From: an uncultured Alphaproteobacteria bacterium
GTDB taxonomy: Bacteria > Pseudomonadota > Alphaproteobacteria > Rhodobacterales > Rhodobacteraceae
Length of the DNA stretch: 64,000 bases
NCBI GenBank assembly: GCA_929200255.1
Contig: CAKMYZ010000007.1
Coordinates: 1 to 64,000 of the forward strand
Reading direction: 5' to 3'
The position numbers and the translations under genes are program-made. Positions within the stretch are counted from its first letter, which is position 1, and each line of letters opens with the position of its first letter. Positions 26,915 through 36,776 of this stretch are shown here, one piece after another. Under the pieces are notes generated by a model. The model searched no databases. It was not told the DNA's origin and saw only the letters and a list, made by a program, of their open reading frames with translations.

Positions 26915-27826
26915 CTATCGCGCCGACCTGCCAAACAGCCGGCGCATAGGGTCCCATAAGACCGGGACAAGCCGATGCGTCATAAGTGGCGCTTCGGCTT
27001 TTTCATTCAAGCCAAGCGCTATGGTTTCGTTACTTGCCGCAACGTATAGTGTGCCAAATGCCCAGTCCCACACGGCAAGAGTATTCCCAAAGTTCTTGTT
27101 GTAATGTTTGGGGTCTGTGCTGTGGTGTACCTGGTGCTGCGCGGGTGAAATGAAAAACCGCTCAAAGACTGGTCCGAAGCTGATCCAGATATGGCTGTGA
27201 TGAAAGTTGGCGACAGTGGCGTTCGACAAGACGATGAACGCATTCACACCCGCGATTTCGGCATAGCTTGCTGTACTGTCGAGCGCGCCGACCAATACGC
27301 CCAAAATTGCGCCGATAACAACGGATTGGAATGCGGTATTGACCAAGATCGCAAGTGGGTGCTGTCGGTAGGTTGTCACCGGCGTGAGAACTGCCGCGCT
27401 GTGATGGACTGCGTGAAGCGGCCAGATAGTCTTGATCGCGTGATGCGCACGGTGCGCCCAGTAGTACGCAAATTCACTGCTGACCCAAAAGAGCAGTGCA
27501 AGAACAACGGGTGAGCGTGCCTCTGCACCGAATGCAGACTGCGGCATGATGCTGGCCACGTAGGTTGCAACAGCCGGCGTACCGCCAAACCGGGCGATAA
27601 TGCCGAAGATGCTCATCAACCGGCCTATGATAAAAAGCGCGAAGTCGATGCGCGTCGATCTATGAGTCCAAATATCTTTGGGTAGCAGCCATTTGAAGAA
27701 GCCACCTGTTTCGCGCCGGTACAGGTAGACAGCCCAGGCAAGCAGTACAAAAAAGATCAGGTATCCGGGGGCCAGCGTCAGATGCGGCCCCCAAAAGCCA
27801 TCGTAGAATGTTCTTATCCAGTCCAT
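26915..27826 (-). CDS. Sterol desaturase / fatty acid hydroxylase family membrane protein
   Basis: 303 residues with four to five membrane segments. The eight-histidine di-iron signature is present: HRAHH (HX3-4H type), HAVHHS and HQVHHS, plus FHHSH. The family uses O2 and a di-iron centre to hydroxylate or desaturate lipids at the membrane. Bacterial members include ornithine-lipid and carotenoid hydroxylases, so the substrate cannot be named. It is a single gene, divergent from purM. Confidence 0.85.
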   Translation of the reverse strand: MDWIRTFYDGFWGPHLTLAPGYLIFFVLLAWAVYLYRRETGGFFKWLLPKDIWTHRSTRIDFALFIIGRLMSIFGIIARFGGTPAVATYVASIMPQSAFGAEARSPVVLALLFWVSSEFAYYWAHRAHHAIKTIWPLHAVHHSAAVLTPVTTYRQHPLAILVNTAFQSVVIGAILGVLVGALDSTASYAEIAGVNAFIVLSNATVANFHHSHIWISFGPVFERFFISPAQHQVHHSTDPKHYNKNFGNTLAVWDWAFGTLYVAASNETIALGLNEKAEAPLMTHRLVPVLWDPMRRLFGRSAR

Positions 27827-27972
27827 ACCGGCCCTTACACTGTTCCCCGCAAGGTCATCATACCATGCAGGCGTGTCAAGTTCGCGGGTGGCAATTCAAG
27901 GCATCGCAAAGAACTCATACCGGACCCGTTGCTTCGAGTGGGCACATAAGTTATCGCCCATTTAATCAATGA

Positions 27973-29025
27973 ATGGACGACATGATGACAAAAAATGGCC
28001 TGACCTACGCGGATGCCGGGGTGGATATTGACGCCGGAAACACCTTGGTAGAGCGCATCAAACCGGCAGCCAAGCGCACGTCACGTCCGGGTGTCATGGC
28101 CGGGTTGGGTGGCTTTGGCGCGTTGTTTGATCTGAAAGCTGCAGGATACACCGATCCGGTTTTGGTTGCAGCGACCGATGGTGTCGGCACGAAGCTGCGG
28201 ATCGCGATTGATACTGGCAATGTGGATACCATCGGCGTTGATCTGGTCGCGATGTGCGTCAATGATCTGGTTTGCCAGGGGGCAGAGCCTCTGTTTTTCC
28301 TGGATTATTTTGCGACCGGTAAGCTCGAGCTGGATCAGGCCACCCGGATTATTGAAGGCATTGCCGCAGGTTGCGAGGCCTCTGGCTGTGCCCTGATTGG
28401 CGGCGAGACGGCAGAGATGCCGGGGATGTATGAACCCGGCGATTTCGATTTGGCTGGTTTCGCGGTGGGTGCGATGGAACGCGGGGCGGAGCTGCCCATG
28501 GGTGTGACCGAAGGGGATGTGCTGCTCGGGCTTGCCTCTGACGGGGTGCATTCTAACGGCTATTCGCTGGTGCGCCGCATTGTTGATATGTCGGGCCTTG
28601 CATGGGGCGACAAGGCCCCCTTTGTGGATGACACCTTGGGCCCGGCATTGCTGGCGCCAACCCGTCTTTATGTCAAACAGGCCCTGGCGGCCGTGCGGGC
28701 AGGGGGCGTTCATGCGCTTGCTCATATCACCGGCGGTGGTTTGACGGAAAACCTGCCGCGTGTTTTGCCTGAAGGGCTTGGCGCAGAGATTGACCTGGAT
28801 GCCTGGGATTTGCCGCCGGTCTTTCAGTGGCTGGCGCAGACGGGTGGCATGGCTGAAACCGAGCTGTTGAAGACCTTCAACGCAGGCATTGGCATGGTTT
28901 TGGCCGTTGATGCCGCGCGCGTGGATGCATTGACGGCCCTGCTGTCAGCGCAGGGCGAGGCGGTTCACAAACTGGGGCATGTCACTGCGGGCGAGGGCGT
29001 GCAATATTCAGGCGCGCTCTTGTGA
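27973..29025 (+). CDS. purM: Phosphoribosylformylglycinamidine cyclo-ligase (AIR synthetase)
   Basis: 350 residues. The start region has [15 protein letters not shown], followed by [12 protein letters not shown] (substrate and dimer-interface loop), [26 protein letters not shown] and [16 protein letters not shown]. It closes the imidazole ring, converting FGAM to AIR with ATP in purine synthesis. Several ATGs crowd the start (27973, 27982, 27985); the first is given. The stop overlaps the GTG start of purN (GTGA), so the two are coupled. Confidence 0.96.
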   Translation: MDDMMTKNGLTYADAGVDIDAGNTLVERIKPAAKRTSRPGVMAGLGGFGALFDLKAAGYTDPVLVAATDGVGTKLRIAIDTGNVDTIGVDLVAMCVNDLVCQGAEPLFFLDYFATGKLELDQATRIIEGIAAGCEASGCALIGGETAEMPGMYEPGDFDLAGFAVGAMERGAELPMGVTEGDVLLGLASDGVHSNGYSLVRRIVDMSGLAWGDKAPFVDDTLGPALLAPTRLYVKQALAAVRAGGVHALAHITGGGLTENLPRVLPEGLGAEIDLDAWDLPPVFQWLAQTGGMAETELLKTFNAGIGMVLAVDAARVDALTALLSAQGEAVHKLGHVTAGEGVQYSGALL

Positions 29026-29618
29026 CCAAGCGCGTTGCGATCCTGATCTCGGGTGGCGGGTCCAACATGGTGGCACTGGTGGAGTCGATGCGCGGTGATC
29101 ATCCGGCAAGGCCTGTTCTGGTGCTGTCCAATGACCCGGGCGCGGGTGGGCTGGCCAAGGCGCGCAAACTGAACATTCCCACGCTTGCGATCGATCACCG
29201 GCCCTTTGGCAAGGACAGGGCCGGATTCGAAGCTGCCTTACAAACCGCACTGGAGACGGCGAAGCCTGATATCATCTGTCTTGCGGGTTTTATGCGCATC
29301 CTGACGGCTGATTTCGCTGGGAAATGGGCGGGCAAGATGCTGAACATTCATCCCTCTTTGCTGCCTAAATACAAAGGGTTGCACACGCACGCACGCGCAT
29401 TGGAGGCGGGAGACACCGAGCATGGCTGCTCTGTGCATGAAGTCACAGCCGCGCTTGATGATGGGCCGGTTCTGGGGCAGGCGCGCATTGCGGTCCAGCC
29501 TGACGACACGGCAGAAACCCTGGCCGCCCGGCTTTTGCCGCTTGAACATCAGCTTTATCCGGCGGTTTTGCGCCGTATCGCGCAAGGCGACACTCGCCCG
29601 GTCAATTTGCAAGCCTGA
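29022..29618 (+). CDS. purN: Phosphoribosylglycinamide formyltransferase (GAR transformylase)
   Basis: 198 residues from a GTG overlapping the purM stop. Motifs: [13 protein letters not shown], the folate site LAGFMRIL, and the catalytic segment [12 protein letters not shown]...[16 protein letters not shown], which includes the His and Asp used in formyl transfer from 10-formyl-THF to GAR. It carries out the third step of purine synthesis. Confidence 0.95.
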   Translation: MTKRVAILISGGGSNMVALVESMRGDHPARPVLVLSNDPGAGGLAKARKLNIPTLAIDHRPFGKDRAGFEAALQTALETAKPDIICLAGFMRILTADFAGKWAGKMLNIHPSLLPKYKGLHTHARALEAGDTEHGCSVHEVTAALDDGPVLGQARIAVQPDDTAETLAARLLPLEHQLYPAVLRRIAQGDTRPVNLQA

Positions 29619-29683
29619 CGGGCGCTTTTCATCACGCTGTCAATCGCCTATCGTCGCCGCAATCAGAGGCAAACGGACCAAAA

Positions 29684-30841
29684 ATGAAAACAATTACGAC
29701 GACCGATGCGCTGGCGGCGTTCTGTGCTGAGGCCGCCAAACGGCCCTATGTCACAGTCGATACAGAGTTTCTGCGCGAGCGGACATATTATTCCAAGCTG
29801 TGCCTTGTGCAGTTGGCCTATCAGGATGAAGATGGCGATGCTGCCGTATTGGTTGACCCGCTGGCCGATGGTCTGTCGCTTGAGCCGCTTTATGCGCTGT
29901 TCAAAGACCACGGTTGTGTGAAGGTATTTCACGCCGCCCGGCAGGATCTTGAGATTTTCTATGTTGATGCGGGCGTGATCCCAGAGCCGCTGTTTGACAC
30001 CCAGGTGGCCGCGATGGTCTGTGGTTTTGGTGAACAGGTCGGCTATGAAACCCTTGTGCGCAAGATCGCCAAAGCGGAGCTGGATAAATCGTCGCGCTTC
30101 ACAGATTGGTCACGCCGCCCTTTGACCGATGCTCAGGCAACATATGCTTTGGCTGATGTCACGCATTTGCGCGACATTTACGAGTGCCTCTCCACCCGTC
30201 TGGCGCAGTCCGGGCGCGGCAAATGGGTCGCCGAAGAAATGGCTGTTTTGGAAGACCCTGCCACATATCAAGCCGATCCCGATGATGCCTGGAAGCGGGT
30301 GAAGACGCGCACGCAATCGGGCAAGTTTCTGGCCATCGTCCGCGAGTTGGCCCGGTTCCGCGAGGCCTATGCACAAGAACGCAACGTGCCCCGCAACCGG
30401 GTGTTCAAGGATGACGCGCTGGTAGAGCTGGCATCGACCAAACCACAATCCGAAAAGGACCTGGGGCGGTCGCGCCTTTTGTTGCGTGAAGCCCGAAAAG
30501 GCGACATCGCAGCAGGTATTATCGCCAGCGTCAAAGTTGGACTGGCGGTGAAACCCGAAGACATGCCCAAAGCCGACAACAGCCGCGCCAAGTTGCAGGT
30601 AAACCCTGCACTGGCTGACATGCTGCGTGTACTGTTGAAAGCCAAGACCGACGATGCCGAGGTCGCACCCAAGTTGATCGCAACCTCTGCCGACCTTGAC
30701 ACTTTGGCAGCCGGGCGACGCGATGTTGCCGCACTCAAAGGCTGGCGGCGCGATGTGTTTGGGAATGATGCGTTGCAGCTATGTGAAGGGCAGGTGGGGT
30801 TGGCTGTGAAGGGCCAAAAGGTGGTTACGGTCAGCCTTTGA
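29684..30841 (+). CDS. rnd: Ribonuclease D
   Basis: 385 residues. The DEDDy exonuclease motifs are VDTEFLRE (Asp, Glu), FHAARQDLEIFY (Asp), and TYALADVTHLRDIY (Tyr, Asp). An HRDC domain follows (residues 210-290, with ARFREAYAQERNVPRNRVFKDD). RNase D trims 3' ends of tRNA precursors and other structured RNAs. It is probably transcribed with or after purMN, with a 65-bp gap. Confidence 0.93.
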   Translation: MKTITTTDALAAFCAEAAKRPYVTVDTEFLRERTYYSKLCLVQLAYQDEDGDAAVLVDPLADGLSLEPLYALFKDHGCVKVFHAARQDLEIFYVDAGVIPEPLFDTQVAAMVCGFGEQVGYETLVRKIAKAELDKSSRFTDWSRRPLTDAQATYALADVTHLRDIYECLSTRLAQSGRGKWVAEEMAVLEDPATYQADPDDAWKRVKTRTQSGKFLAIVRELARFREAYAQERNVPRNRVFKDDALVELASTKPQSEKDLGRSRLLLREARKGDIAAGIIASVKVGLAVKPEDMPKADNSRAKLQVNPALADMLRVLLKAKTDDAEVAPKLIATSADLDTLAAGRRDVAALKGWRRDVFGNDALQLCEGQVGLAVKGQKVVTVSL

Positions 30842-30901
30842 TCTGGACGTCGCAGAGCCGCACACCTACATCAACGCAAGATCCAGCAGCAAGAGTATCC
30901 C

Positions 30902-31312
30902 ATGGCCAACCCTGATTTCGAAGATTTGGTGGAAACCTTTGAATTCCTTGACGATTGGGAAGATCGCTATCGCCACGTGATCGACATGGGCAAGGCGATG
31001 GACCCGCTGGAAGACGCCCTGCGGGTGCCTGCCACCAAGGTTGAGGGCTGCGCCAGTCAGGTCTGGCTGGTGCCCACGATCAACGATGGTATTTTCACCT
31101 TCCGCGGTGAAAGCGACGCCATGATCGTGCGCGGTCTGATTGCCGTGCTTTTGGCGCTATATGATGGGCAACCAGTTGAGGAGGTCGCCAAGATTGATGC
31201 GACGGCTGAAATGGGGCGCCTGGGATTGAACGATCACCTCTCCGCGCAACGGTCCAACGGGCTGCGTGCCATGGTCGAGCGCATCCAGCAAACTGCGGCA
31301 GCCGCAGCTTAG
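30902..31312 (+). CDS. sufE: Cysteine desulfuration protein SufE
   Basis: 136 residues. FEFLDDWEDRYRHVIDMG opens the SufE fold and VEGCASQVWLVP holds the persulfide-accepting Cys. SufE takes sulfur from the desulfurase SufS and passes it to the SufBCD scaffold for Fe-S assembly. No suf genes adjoin, which is usual for this copy in roseobacters. Confidence 0.92.
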   Translation: MANPDFEDLVETFEFLDDWEDRYRHVIDMGKAMDPLEDALRVPATKVEGCASQVWLVPTINDGIFTFRGESDAMIVRGLIAVLLALYDGQPVEEVAKIDATAEMGRLGLNDHLSAQRSNGLRAMVERIQQTAAAAA

Positions 31313-31445
31313 CGCTCAACATTTCGTCGGCCCTAGTTTTGTACCGGAGAATGGTTTGGGTCTGAGAAACGGACCTGCCGTATTGTGGGGCGAACGTCTT
31401 CAAAGAGCCGTTCGTGTACGATGCTGCAGAGTGCACGAATGGCAG

Positions 31446-32219
31446 CTAAGCAGAGAGCAACTGAGTATGGGAGAGGGTCGAATAGTGCTCTGCATTCTCA
31501 ATTTCATGAAGCGTGCAAGTATCACCTAGGCGGGCTTTCAATGCGACGGACATTTCTATCGGCGACCATGTGTCCGCAGTTCCATGCCAAAGATCGACCG
31601 GGCACCGCACTTTTTCCAACGCACTGCTCCAGTCCGCAACATAGTCTTTTACATAGGCAAGATAGGTTTGGCGGTGTTTGGTGAAACTCCAATGAAACGC
31701 ATCATTGATCGCATGGCGAAATGACAGATCGTTTAGAAGCGCACGCTCAGACGGTCCGCACGCGCCAAACAGAACGCGCGTCATGAGAGGGGGAGACAGC
31801 TTGGCGACCTGCCCCTGGATTCGCGTCACAAGGTCAAGTAGCCCTGGGTGCTTCATGGCCAGTTGAAAAATGGGCTTACCCGCCATGTTTGGTAGAAACG
31901 CCCCCAACTGCAAGGGCGCTGCAGGCGATATCAACGTTATCTTTGAGACCTGTTCGGGACGGGATGCAGCGATCTTGATGGCGGCCATCGCACCGATGGA
32001 AAAGCCAACGAGGTGGACGCTTTCTGGTTTTGCGGTCGCACCCTCGACGCTCCGCGCGTCGCTTAACGCCTGAACAATGTCTTTTGGCTGAAATTTTAAC
32101 AGCTCGAGTGCGATGATGTTTACTGTTGGGTTGGCCGTAGCGAGCAGACGTGCATCTGCCGCACTTCCCGGCAAGCCGTGGCAAAAGAAGACTGTTTCCA
32201 AATGATACCTGCCCATCAC
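31446..32219 (-). CDS. Alpha/beta hydrolase
   Basis: 257 residues. FFCHGLPGSAADA supplies the oxyanion-hole HG, HLVGFSIGAMAAI is the nucleophile elbow with Ser, LWHGTADTWSP gives the acid Asp, and NAEHYSTL gives the His. A complete catalytic triad is therefore present. The cap region between the elbow and the Asp is helical. Substrate unknown; esterase, lipase-like or C-C hydrolase activity are all possible. It stands alone, convergent with sufE and divergent from the catabolic operon at 32462. Confidence 0.8.
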   Translation of the reverse strand: MMGRYHLETVFFCHGLPGSAADARLLATANPTVNIIALELLKFQPKDIVQALSDARSVEGATAKPESVHLVGFSIGAMAAIKIAASRPEQVSKITLISPAAPLQLGAFLPNMAGKPIFQLAMKHPGLLDLVTRIQGQVAKLSPPLMTRVLFGACGPSERALLNDLSFRHAINDAFHWSFTKHRQTYLAYVKDYVADWSSALEKVRCPVDLWHGTADTWSPIEMSVALKARLGDTCTLHEIENAEHYSTLSHTQLLSA

Positions 32220-32461
32220 ACGCAGTGTTGCGCTACGGGGGTGACAGATACATCACCTCGGATGCGCCGCCACCATGAAATCAGACATTAGCGCAATTTC
32301 AACGAATGACGGTTTTGTCCGCATAACCGGCCTTATGTATCAAAAGCACCAAACGGGGCGTGAGGGATGATTAGGCGGGCGGGGCAAGTCAACCCATTAG
32401 GCGGGCTTTCCTTTGTGCGCACACTGTGGGACGGTTTTGCTCAAGCGACGGGGAGCGAGAC

Positions 32462-33703
32462 ATGAAGGTGATTGTTGTCGGCGCGGGCATTGTTGGGGTG
32501 TCTTGTGCGATTTGGCTGCAGCGGGACGGGCACGATGTGACGATTGTCGATCGTGCGGGGCCTGCGTCGGGGACAAGCCACGGCAATGCAGGTGTTTTGG
32601 CAGCTGGTGCGATTGTCCCTGTCACTGTGCCGGGGCTTTTGCGACGTGCGCCATCGATGCTTTTTAATCGTGATGTGCCGCTGTTTCTGAAGTGGTCCTA
32701 CTTGCCCAAACTTTTGCCGTTCCTTACCAAATATTTGCGCTACGCAACTGACGCCCATGTTGATGTTTACGGCACCGCAATGAGCGCGCTTATGCATGAT
32801 ACGTTGGACCAACACCGCCAATTGGCAGCGGGAACGCGCGCCGCGCGCTACATTCACGATGACGATTATTGCTTCGGCTACGCGACCCAAGCGGAGTTTG
32901 AGGCGGATGCCTATGGCTGGGAAAAACGCCGCGCAGCGGGATATGATTTTGAGGTGATGAGCGGTGCAAACTATGCATCGCGTGATCCGGTCTATGGCCC
33001 TGCGTTCCACACGGTTGTTGCCTGCAAGAACCATGGCCGCATTTCTGATCCGGGGTTGTATGTGAAGGCGTTGACGGACCATTTCGTTGATCTGGGCGGG
33101 GCTTTAAAGATTGCACAGGTCGATGACGTTGATCTGGAGGCGGGCATTGTCACGGGCCTTCAGACCAGTGCGGGCCCGATGCGAGCGGATCATATCGTTT
33201 TTGCCATGGGCCCGTGGTCCAAGGAGATCGCGCATAAACTAGGTGTCAAAGTCCCGTTTGAAAGTGAGCGGGGCTACCACCTCGAATTTATCAAGCCGAG
33301 TGTCATGCCATCGGCCCCAATGATGGTCGCAAGCGGTAAATTTGTGCTGACCCCGATGGAAGGGCGGTTGCGCGCTGCGGGGGTGATTGAATTTGGCGGT
33401 CTGGACAACGGGCCAAGTCGCGCGCCGTTTGAATTGCTTCACCGTCAGGTCGCCGCGCTTCTGCCCGATATGACCTGTGACAGCGTCGTGGAATGGATGG
33501 GGCACCGCCCCGCACCTGCTGATAGTTTGCCGTTGATCGGCGCAAACGACGGCAAAGGAAAAAGCTATAGCGCCTTCGGACATCAGCACGTTGGCTTGAC
33601 AGGTGGGCCCAAAACGGGTCGGATCATCGCGGATCTGATTGGCGGGAAGAAACCGAACTTAGACTTGCGGGCCTTTGATCCGATGAAACATGCCGCGCGT
33701 TAG
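32462..33703 (+). CDS. FAD-dependent D-amino acid dehydrogenase-like oxidoreductase (DadA family)
   Basis: 413 residues from ATG 32462, preceded by GGGGAGCGAG. The N-terminal VIVVGAGIVGVSCAIWLQRDGHDVTIVDR is the FAD-binding fold. GTSHGNAGVL is typical of DadA-like dehydrogenases, and the C-terminal GHQHVGLTGGPKTGRIIADLIGG closes the FAD site. The family oxidises D-amino acids, glycine derivatives or cyclic imino acids at the membrane, releasing a keto acid and ammonia. It is the first gene of an operon with a TRAP transporter, a racemase-family protein and an oxygenase, so its substrate is likely the imported compound. Confidence 0.85.
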   Translation: MKVIVVGAGIVGVSCAIWLQRDGHDVTIVDRAGPASGTSHGNAGVLAAGAIVPVTVPGLLRRAPSMLFNRDVPLFLKWSYLPKLLPFLTKYLRYATDAHVDVYGTAMSALMHDTLDQHRQLAAGTRAARYIHDDDYCFGYATQAEFEADAYGWEKRRAAGYDFEVMSGANYASRDPVYGPAFHTVVACKNHGRISDPGLYVKALTDHFVDLGGALKIAQVDDVDLEAGIVTGLQTSAGPMRADHIVFAMGPWSKEIAHKLGVKVPFESERGYHLEFIKPSVMPSAPMMVASGKFVLTPMEGRLRAAGVIEFGGLDNGPSRAPFELLHRQVAALLPDMTCDSVVEWMGHRPAPADSLPLIGANDGKGKSYSAFGHQHVGLTGGPKTGRIIADLIGGKKPNLDLRAFDPMKHAAR

Positions 33704-33727
33704 GGCGTGGCGTCTGGGAGGACACCA

Positions 33728-34711
33728 ATGACTTTTGTTAAAACAGTAACGGCAACTGCGTTCGGCGCATTGATGGCAACCTCTGCAATCGCAGACGGCC
33801 ACGCCCAATCTTGGGACATGCCGATGGCCTACGCGGCCACGAACTTTCACTCCGAGCATGGCGTGATCTTCGCGGACCTCGTGCGTGAATATACAGGTGG
33901 CGCGATCGACATCACCGTCCACCCCGGTGGCTCGCTGTTCGGTGGCGGTGACATCAAACGCGCCATCCAGACGGGTCAGGTGCCAATTGGTGAGCGCTTC
34001 ATGTCTGCCCACGCAAACGAAGCCCCGCTTTTAGGCTGGGATAACTTGCCATTCATCGCGACAAGCTATGAGGACAACGCACGTCTTTGGGAGGCTGCGC
34101 GCGAAACTGTGAATGCACAACTGGCCGATCTGAATTTGGTCGCGTTGTACACATGCCCGTGGCCCGGTCAGGGGTTCTACTTTAATCAAGAAGTGAACTC
34201 CTCTGCCGACACGCAGGGCATTAAGTTCCGGTCCTACAATTCGGCGACTGCGACCTTTGCCGAAGAACTTGGTATGATCCCTGTTCAGATCGAAGCCGCG
34301 GAATTGAGCCAAGCGCTTGCGACGGGTGTGGCCTCTGCGTTCATTTCGTCCGGCTCTACCGGGTATGACCGTCAGGTTTGGGAACATCTGTCCCACTACT
34401 ACAAGGTCAACGCATGGCTGCCGCGCAACTACGTGATGGTGAACACGCAAGTGTGGGATGGTTTGGATGCCGGGGTTCAGGCGGGCATCCAGCAAGCGGC
34501 AGACGAAACATCTGCATCCTGTGCGGCGAAATCTGAAGAGCTCGCAGATTTCTACTTCCAGGAACTTGAAGGCAACGGCATGACCGTTCAGGACGCTGGC
34601 CCAGAGTTCCTTGCAGAGCTCGAAGCGATCGGGGCGCAGATGACTGCTGATTGGTTGGAAACGGCTGGTGCGGACGGTCAGGCGATCCTGGACGCCTACA
34701 ACGCCAATTAA
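33728..34711 (+). CDS. dctP: TRAP transporter substrate-binding protein (DctP family)
   Basis: 327 residues from ATG 33728, with GGGAGGA upstream. A signal peptide covers residues 1-22 (ending ATSAIADGH). The mature protein shows the DctP fold: PGGSLFGGGDIKRAIQTGQV, GIKFRSYN with the Arg that usually clamps the substrate carboxylate, IPVQIEAAELSQALATGVASAF, and WLPRNYVMVN. It binds an organic acid in the periplasm and delivers it to the DctQM pair downstream. The ligand cannot be named; the neighbouring enzymes suggest an amino-acid-like acid. Confidence 0.88.
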   Translation: MTFVKTVTATAFGALMATSAIADGHAQSWDMPMAYAATNFHSEHGVIFADLVREYTGGAIDITVHPGGSLFGGGDIKRAIQTGQVPIGERFMSAHANEAPLLGWDNLPFIATSYEDNARLWEAARETVNAQLADLNLVALYTCPWPGQGFYFNQEVNSSADTQGIKFRSYNSATATFAEELGMIPVQIEAAELSQALATGVASAFISSGSTGYDRQVWEHLSHYYKVNAWLPRNYVMVNTQVWDGLDAGVQAGIQQAADETSASCAAKSEELADFYFQELEGNGMTVQDAGPEFLAELEAIGAQMTADWLETAGADGQAILDAYNAN

Positions 34712-34779
34712 ACTATTCTGGGTCAGCCTGCGCATGCGTCGGCTGACCCCAATTCCCCAAGATAGATCGAGAATACCCC

Positions 34780-35472
34780 ATGCGTGACTGGTCGCCCGTC
34801 ATGGGCCTGCCCCTTTGGGCATGGCTCTTTGTATTGCCCAGCTTGATCGGCATTTTGTGCCTGATCACAGGGCCCCGGATTGAGCGGCGGTTGCGTCCGT
34901 TGTGGCGGTTTCTGGATGGCGTCTACTTCGCCAGCGGAGCTGTTGCAGGCTTTTTCATGGTGACGATCCTTTTATTGATCGTGGTCGGGATGGTCGCGCG
35001 ATGGACAAGCGTCGCCGTTCCCGGAGTAACAGAATTTGCAGGCTACGCGATGGCTGCCACGTCGTTTTTTGCGCTATGTCACGCGCTGACCCGTGGCGCA
35101 CATATTCGCGTGTCGATCATCCTAAACGCCAACAATACCCTGAAGCGTTGGCTTGATCCGTTGGCTGTCTTTGGCGCGGCGATCATCGCCACCTATTTCG
35201 CGCGCTACGCTGTGAAAGCGAACTTCTTTTCTGAAATGCTGAATGATCGTACCCAAGGTCAAGATCAAGTCCCAGAATGGCTGGTGTCTTTGTTTCGTCT
35301 GGACTTTGCAGGTGCCGCCGAGGGCAGCACAACATTGGTCTATACCCCTGTCTGGATCCCGCAGTTGGCCATGTCGATTGGTACGATCCTTCTCGCGATT
35401 GCTTTGTGGGATACGTTTTATCGGATGCTCGTTACAGGTGTGAACCCGATTGTGTCGGAGGCCGTAGAATGA
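34780..35472 (+). CDS. dctQ: TRAP transporter small permease (DctQ)
   Basis: 230 residues with four membrane helices (about 10-30, 45-75, 85-115, 190-215). The segment EFAGYAMAATSFFALCHALTRGAHIRV is the DctQ signature. It pairs with DctM to form the Na+-driven membrane unit. The stop overlaps the dctM start (ATGA). Confidence 0.88.
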   Translation: MRDWSPVMGLPLWAWLFVLPSLIGILCLITGPRIERRLRPLWRFLDGVYFASGAVAGFFMVTILLLIVVGMVARWTSVAVPGVTEFAGYAMAATSFFALCHALTRGAHIRVSIILNANNTLKRWLDPLAVFGAAIIATYFARYAVKANFFSEMLNDRTQGQDQVPEWLVSLFRLDFAGAAEGSTTLVYTPVWIPQLAMSIGTILLAIALWDTFYRMLVTGVNPIVSEAVE

Positions 35473-36776
35473 CGGAAGCTTATGCAACAATCGTTTTTCT
35501 GTTGGTCCTGTTCACCCTCTTGGGGTCATCCATCTGGATCGGCCTTGCCCTGATGGGCGTCGCCTTTGTGGGGATGGAATTGTTCACCACTCGCCCCGCA
35601 GGCGATGCGATGATCACCACGATCTGGACCAGTTCATCATCATGGACGCTGACTGCCCTACCTCTGTTTATCTGGATGGGCGAAATCCTCTATCGAACGC
35701 GATTATCCCAAGACATGTTTCGCGGGTTGGCGCCGTGGATGCGTTGGTTGCCTGGTGGATTGCTGCATACCAATATCGCAGGCTGCACGATCTTTGCCGC
35801 CGTGTCGGGCTCCTCCGCGGCGACCCTGACCACGGTGGGAAAAATGTCGATCCCGGAGCTGCGCAAGCGTGGGTATCCAGAATACATGATCGTCGGTACG
35901 CTCGCAGGGGCGGCAACGCTTGGCCTGATGATCCCGCCCTCACTGACCCTGATTGTGTATGGTGTGTCGATCAACGAAAGCATCATCAAGCTGTTCATGG
36001 CGGGCATCATTCCGGGCCTCGTGCTGGCCGCACTTTTCATGTCCTACATCGTGGCTTGGCATTTCTTTGCACCCAGCCAGCGACCCACGCCCGAACCGCG
36101 CATTTCCTTTGGTGAAATGCTGTCCGAAAGCCGTTTTCTGATCCCAGTCCTATGCTTGGTCTTCGCCGTCATCGGATCAATGTATTTTGGCTGGGCCACC
36201 GCGACCGAGGCTGCCGCAGTGGGGGTTCTTGGGGCGCTGACACTGGCGATGTTCCAGCGCTCTCTGTCGTTTGGGACGTTTTTCGAAAGCCTGATGGGGG
36301 CCACGCGCACGTCGGCAATGATCGCACTTATCCTGATGGGGGCCGCATTCTTGTCTCTGTCGATGGGCTTCACCGGGCTGCCCCGCGCCTTGGCAGCCTA
36401 CATTGATGGGCTGCAATTATCTCCCATTACGCTGATCGCTGCGCTGACGGTGTTCTACATCATTCTCGGCATGTTCCTCGACGGGATTTCGTCTGTTGTC
36501 CTCACGATGGCCATCGTCGAACCGATGATCCGCCAAGCGGGGATCGACCCGATCTGGTTCGGCATCTTCATCGTTGTTGTCGTCGAAATGGCGCAGGTCA
36601 CGCCGCCCATTGGGTTCAACCTTTTCGTCCTCCAAGGCATGACCCGCCATGAGATCGGCTATATCTCAAAGGTCGCATTGCCAATGGTCGGGCTGATGCT
36701 ATTGATGATCGTGCTGTTGGTCGCATTTCCCGAACTAGCGACATGGCTGCCAGACAACATACGCCAAACACGATGA
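35469..36776 (+). CDS. dctM: TRAP transporter large permease (DctM)
   Basis: 435 residues with about twelve hydrophobic segments. Signatures include LPLFIWMGEILYRT, SGSSAATLTTVGKMSIPELRKRGYP, GLMIPPSLTLIVYGV and MAQVTPPIGFNLFVLQG, all typical of DctM transport cores. Start at 35469 follows from the 4-bp overlap with dctQ. The stop in turn overlaps the racemase start at 36773, so expression is tightly linked. Confidence 0.92.
   Translation: MTEAYATIVFLLVLFTLLGSSIWIGLALMGVAFVGMELFTTRPAGDAMITTIWTSSSSWTLTALPLFIWMGEILYRTRLSQDMFRGLAPWMRWLPGGLLHTNIAGCTIFAAVSGSSAATLTTVGKMSIPELRKRGYPEYMIVGTLAGAATLGLMIPPSLTLIVYGVSINESIIKLFMAGIIPGLVLAALFMSYIVAWHFFAPSQRPTPEPRISFGEMLSESRFLIPVLCLVFAVIGSMYFGWATATEAAAVGVLGALTLAMFQRSLSFGTFFESLMGATRTSAMIALILMGAAFLSLSMGFTGLPRALAAYIDGLQLSPITLIAALTVFYIILGMFLDGISSVVLTMAIVEPMIRQAGIDPIWFGIFIVVVVEMAQVTPPIGFNLFVLQGMTRHEIGYISKVALPMVGLMLLMIVLLVAFPELATWLPDNIRQTR

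Noticed and set aside
32372-32410. ATTAGGCGGGC repeated twice before the DadA-like gene
   Set aside because: Direct 11-bp repeat without dyad symmetry or known consensus; too little to call an operator.
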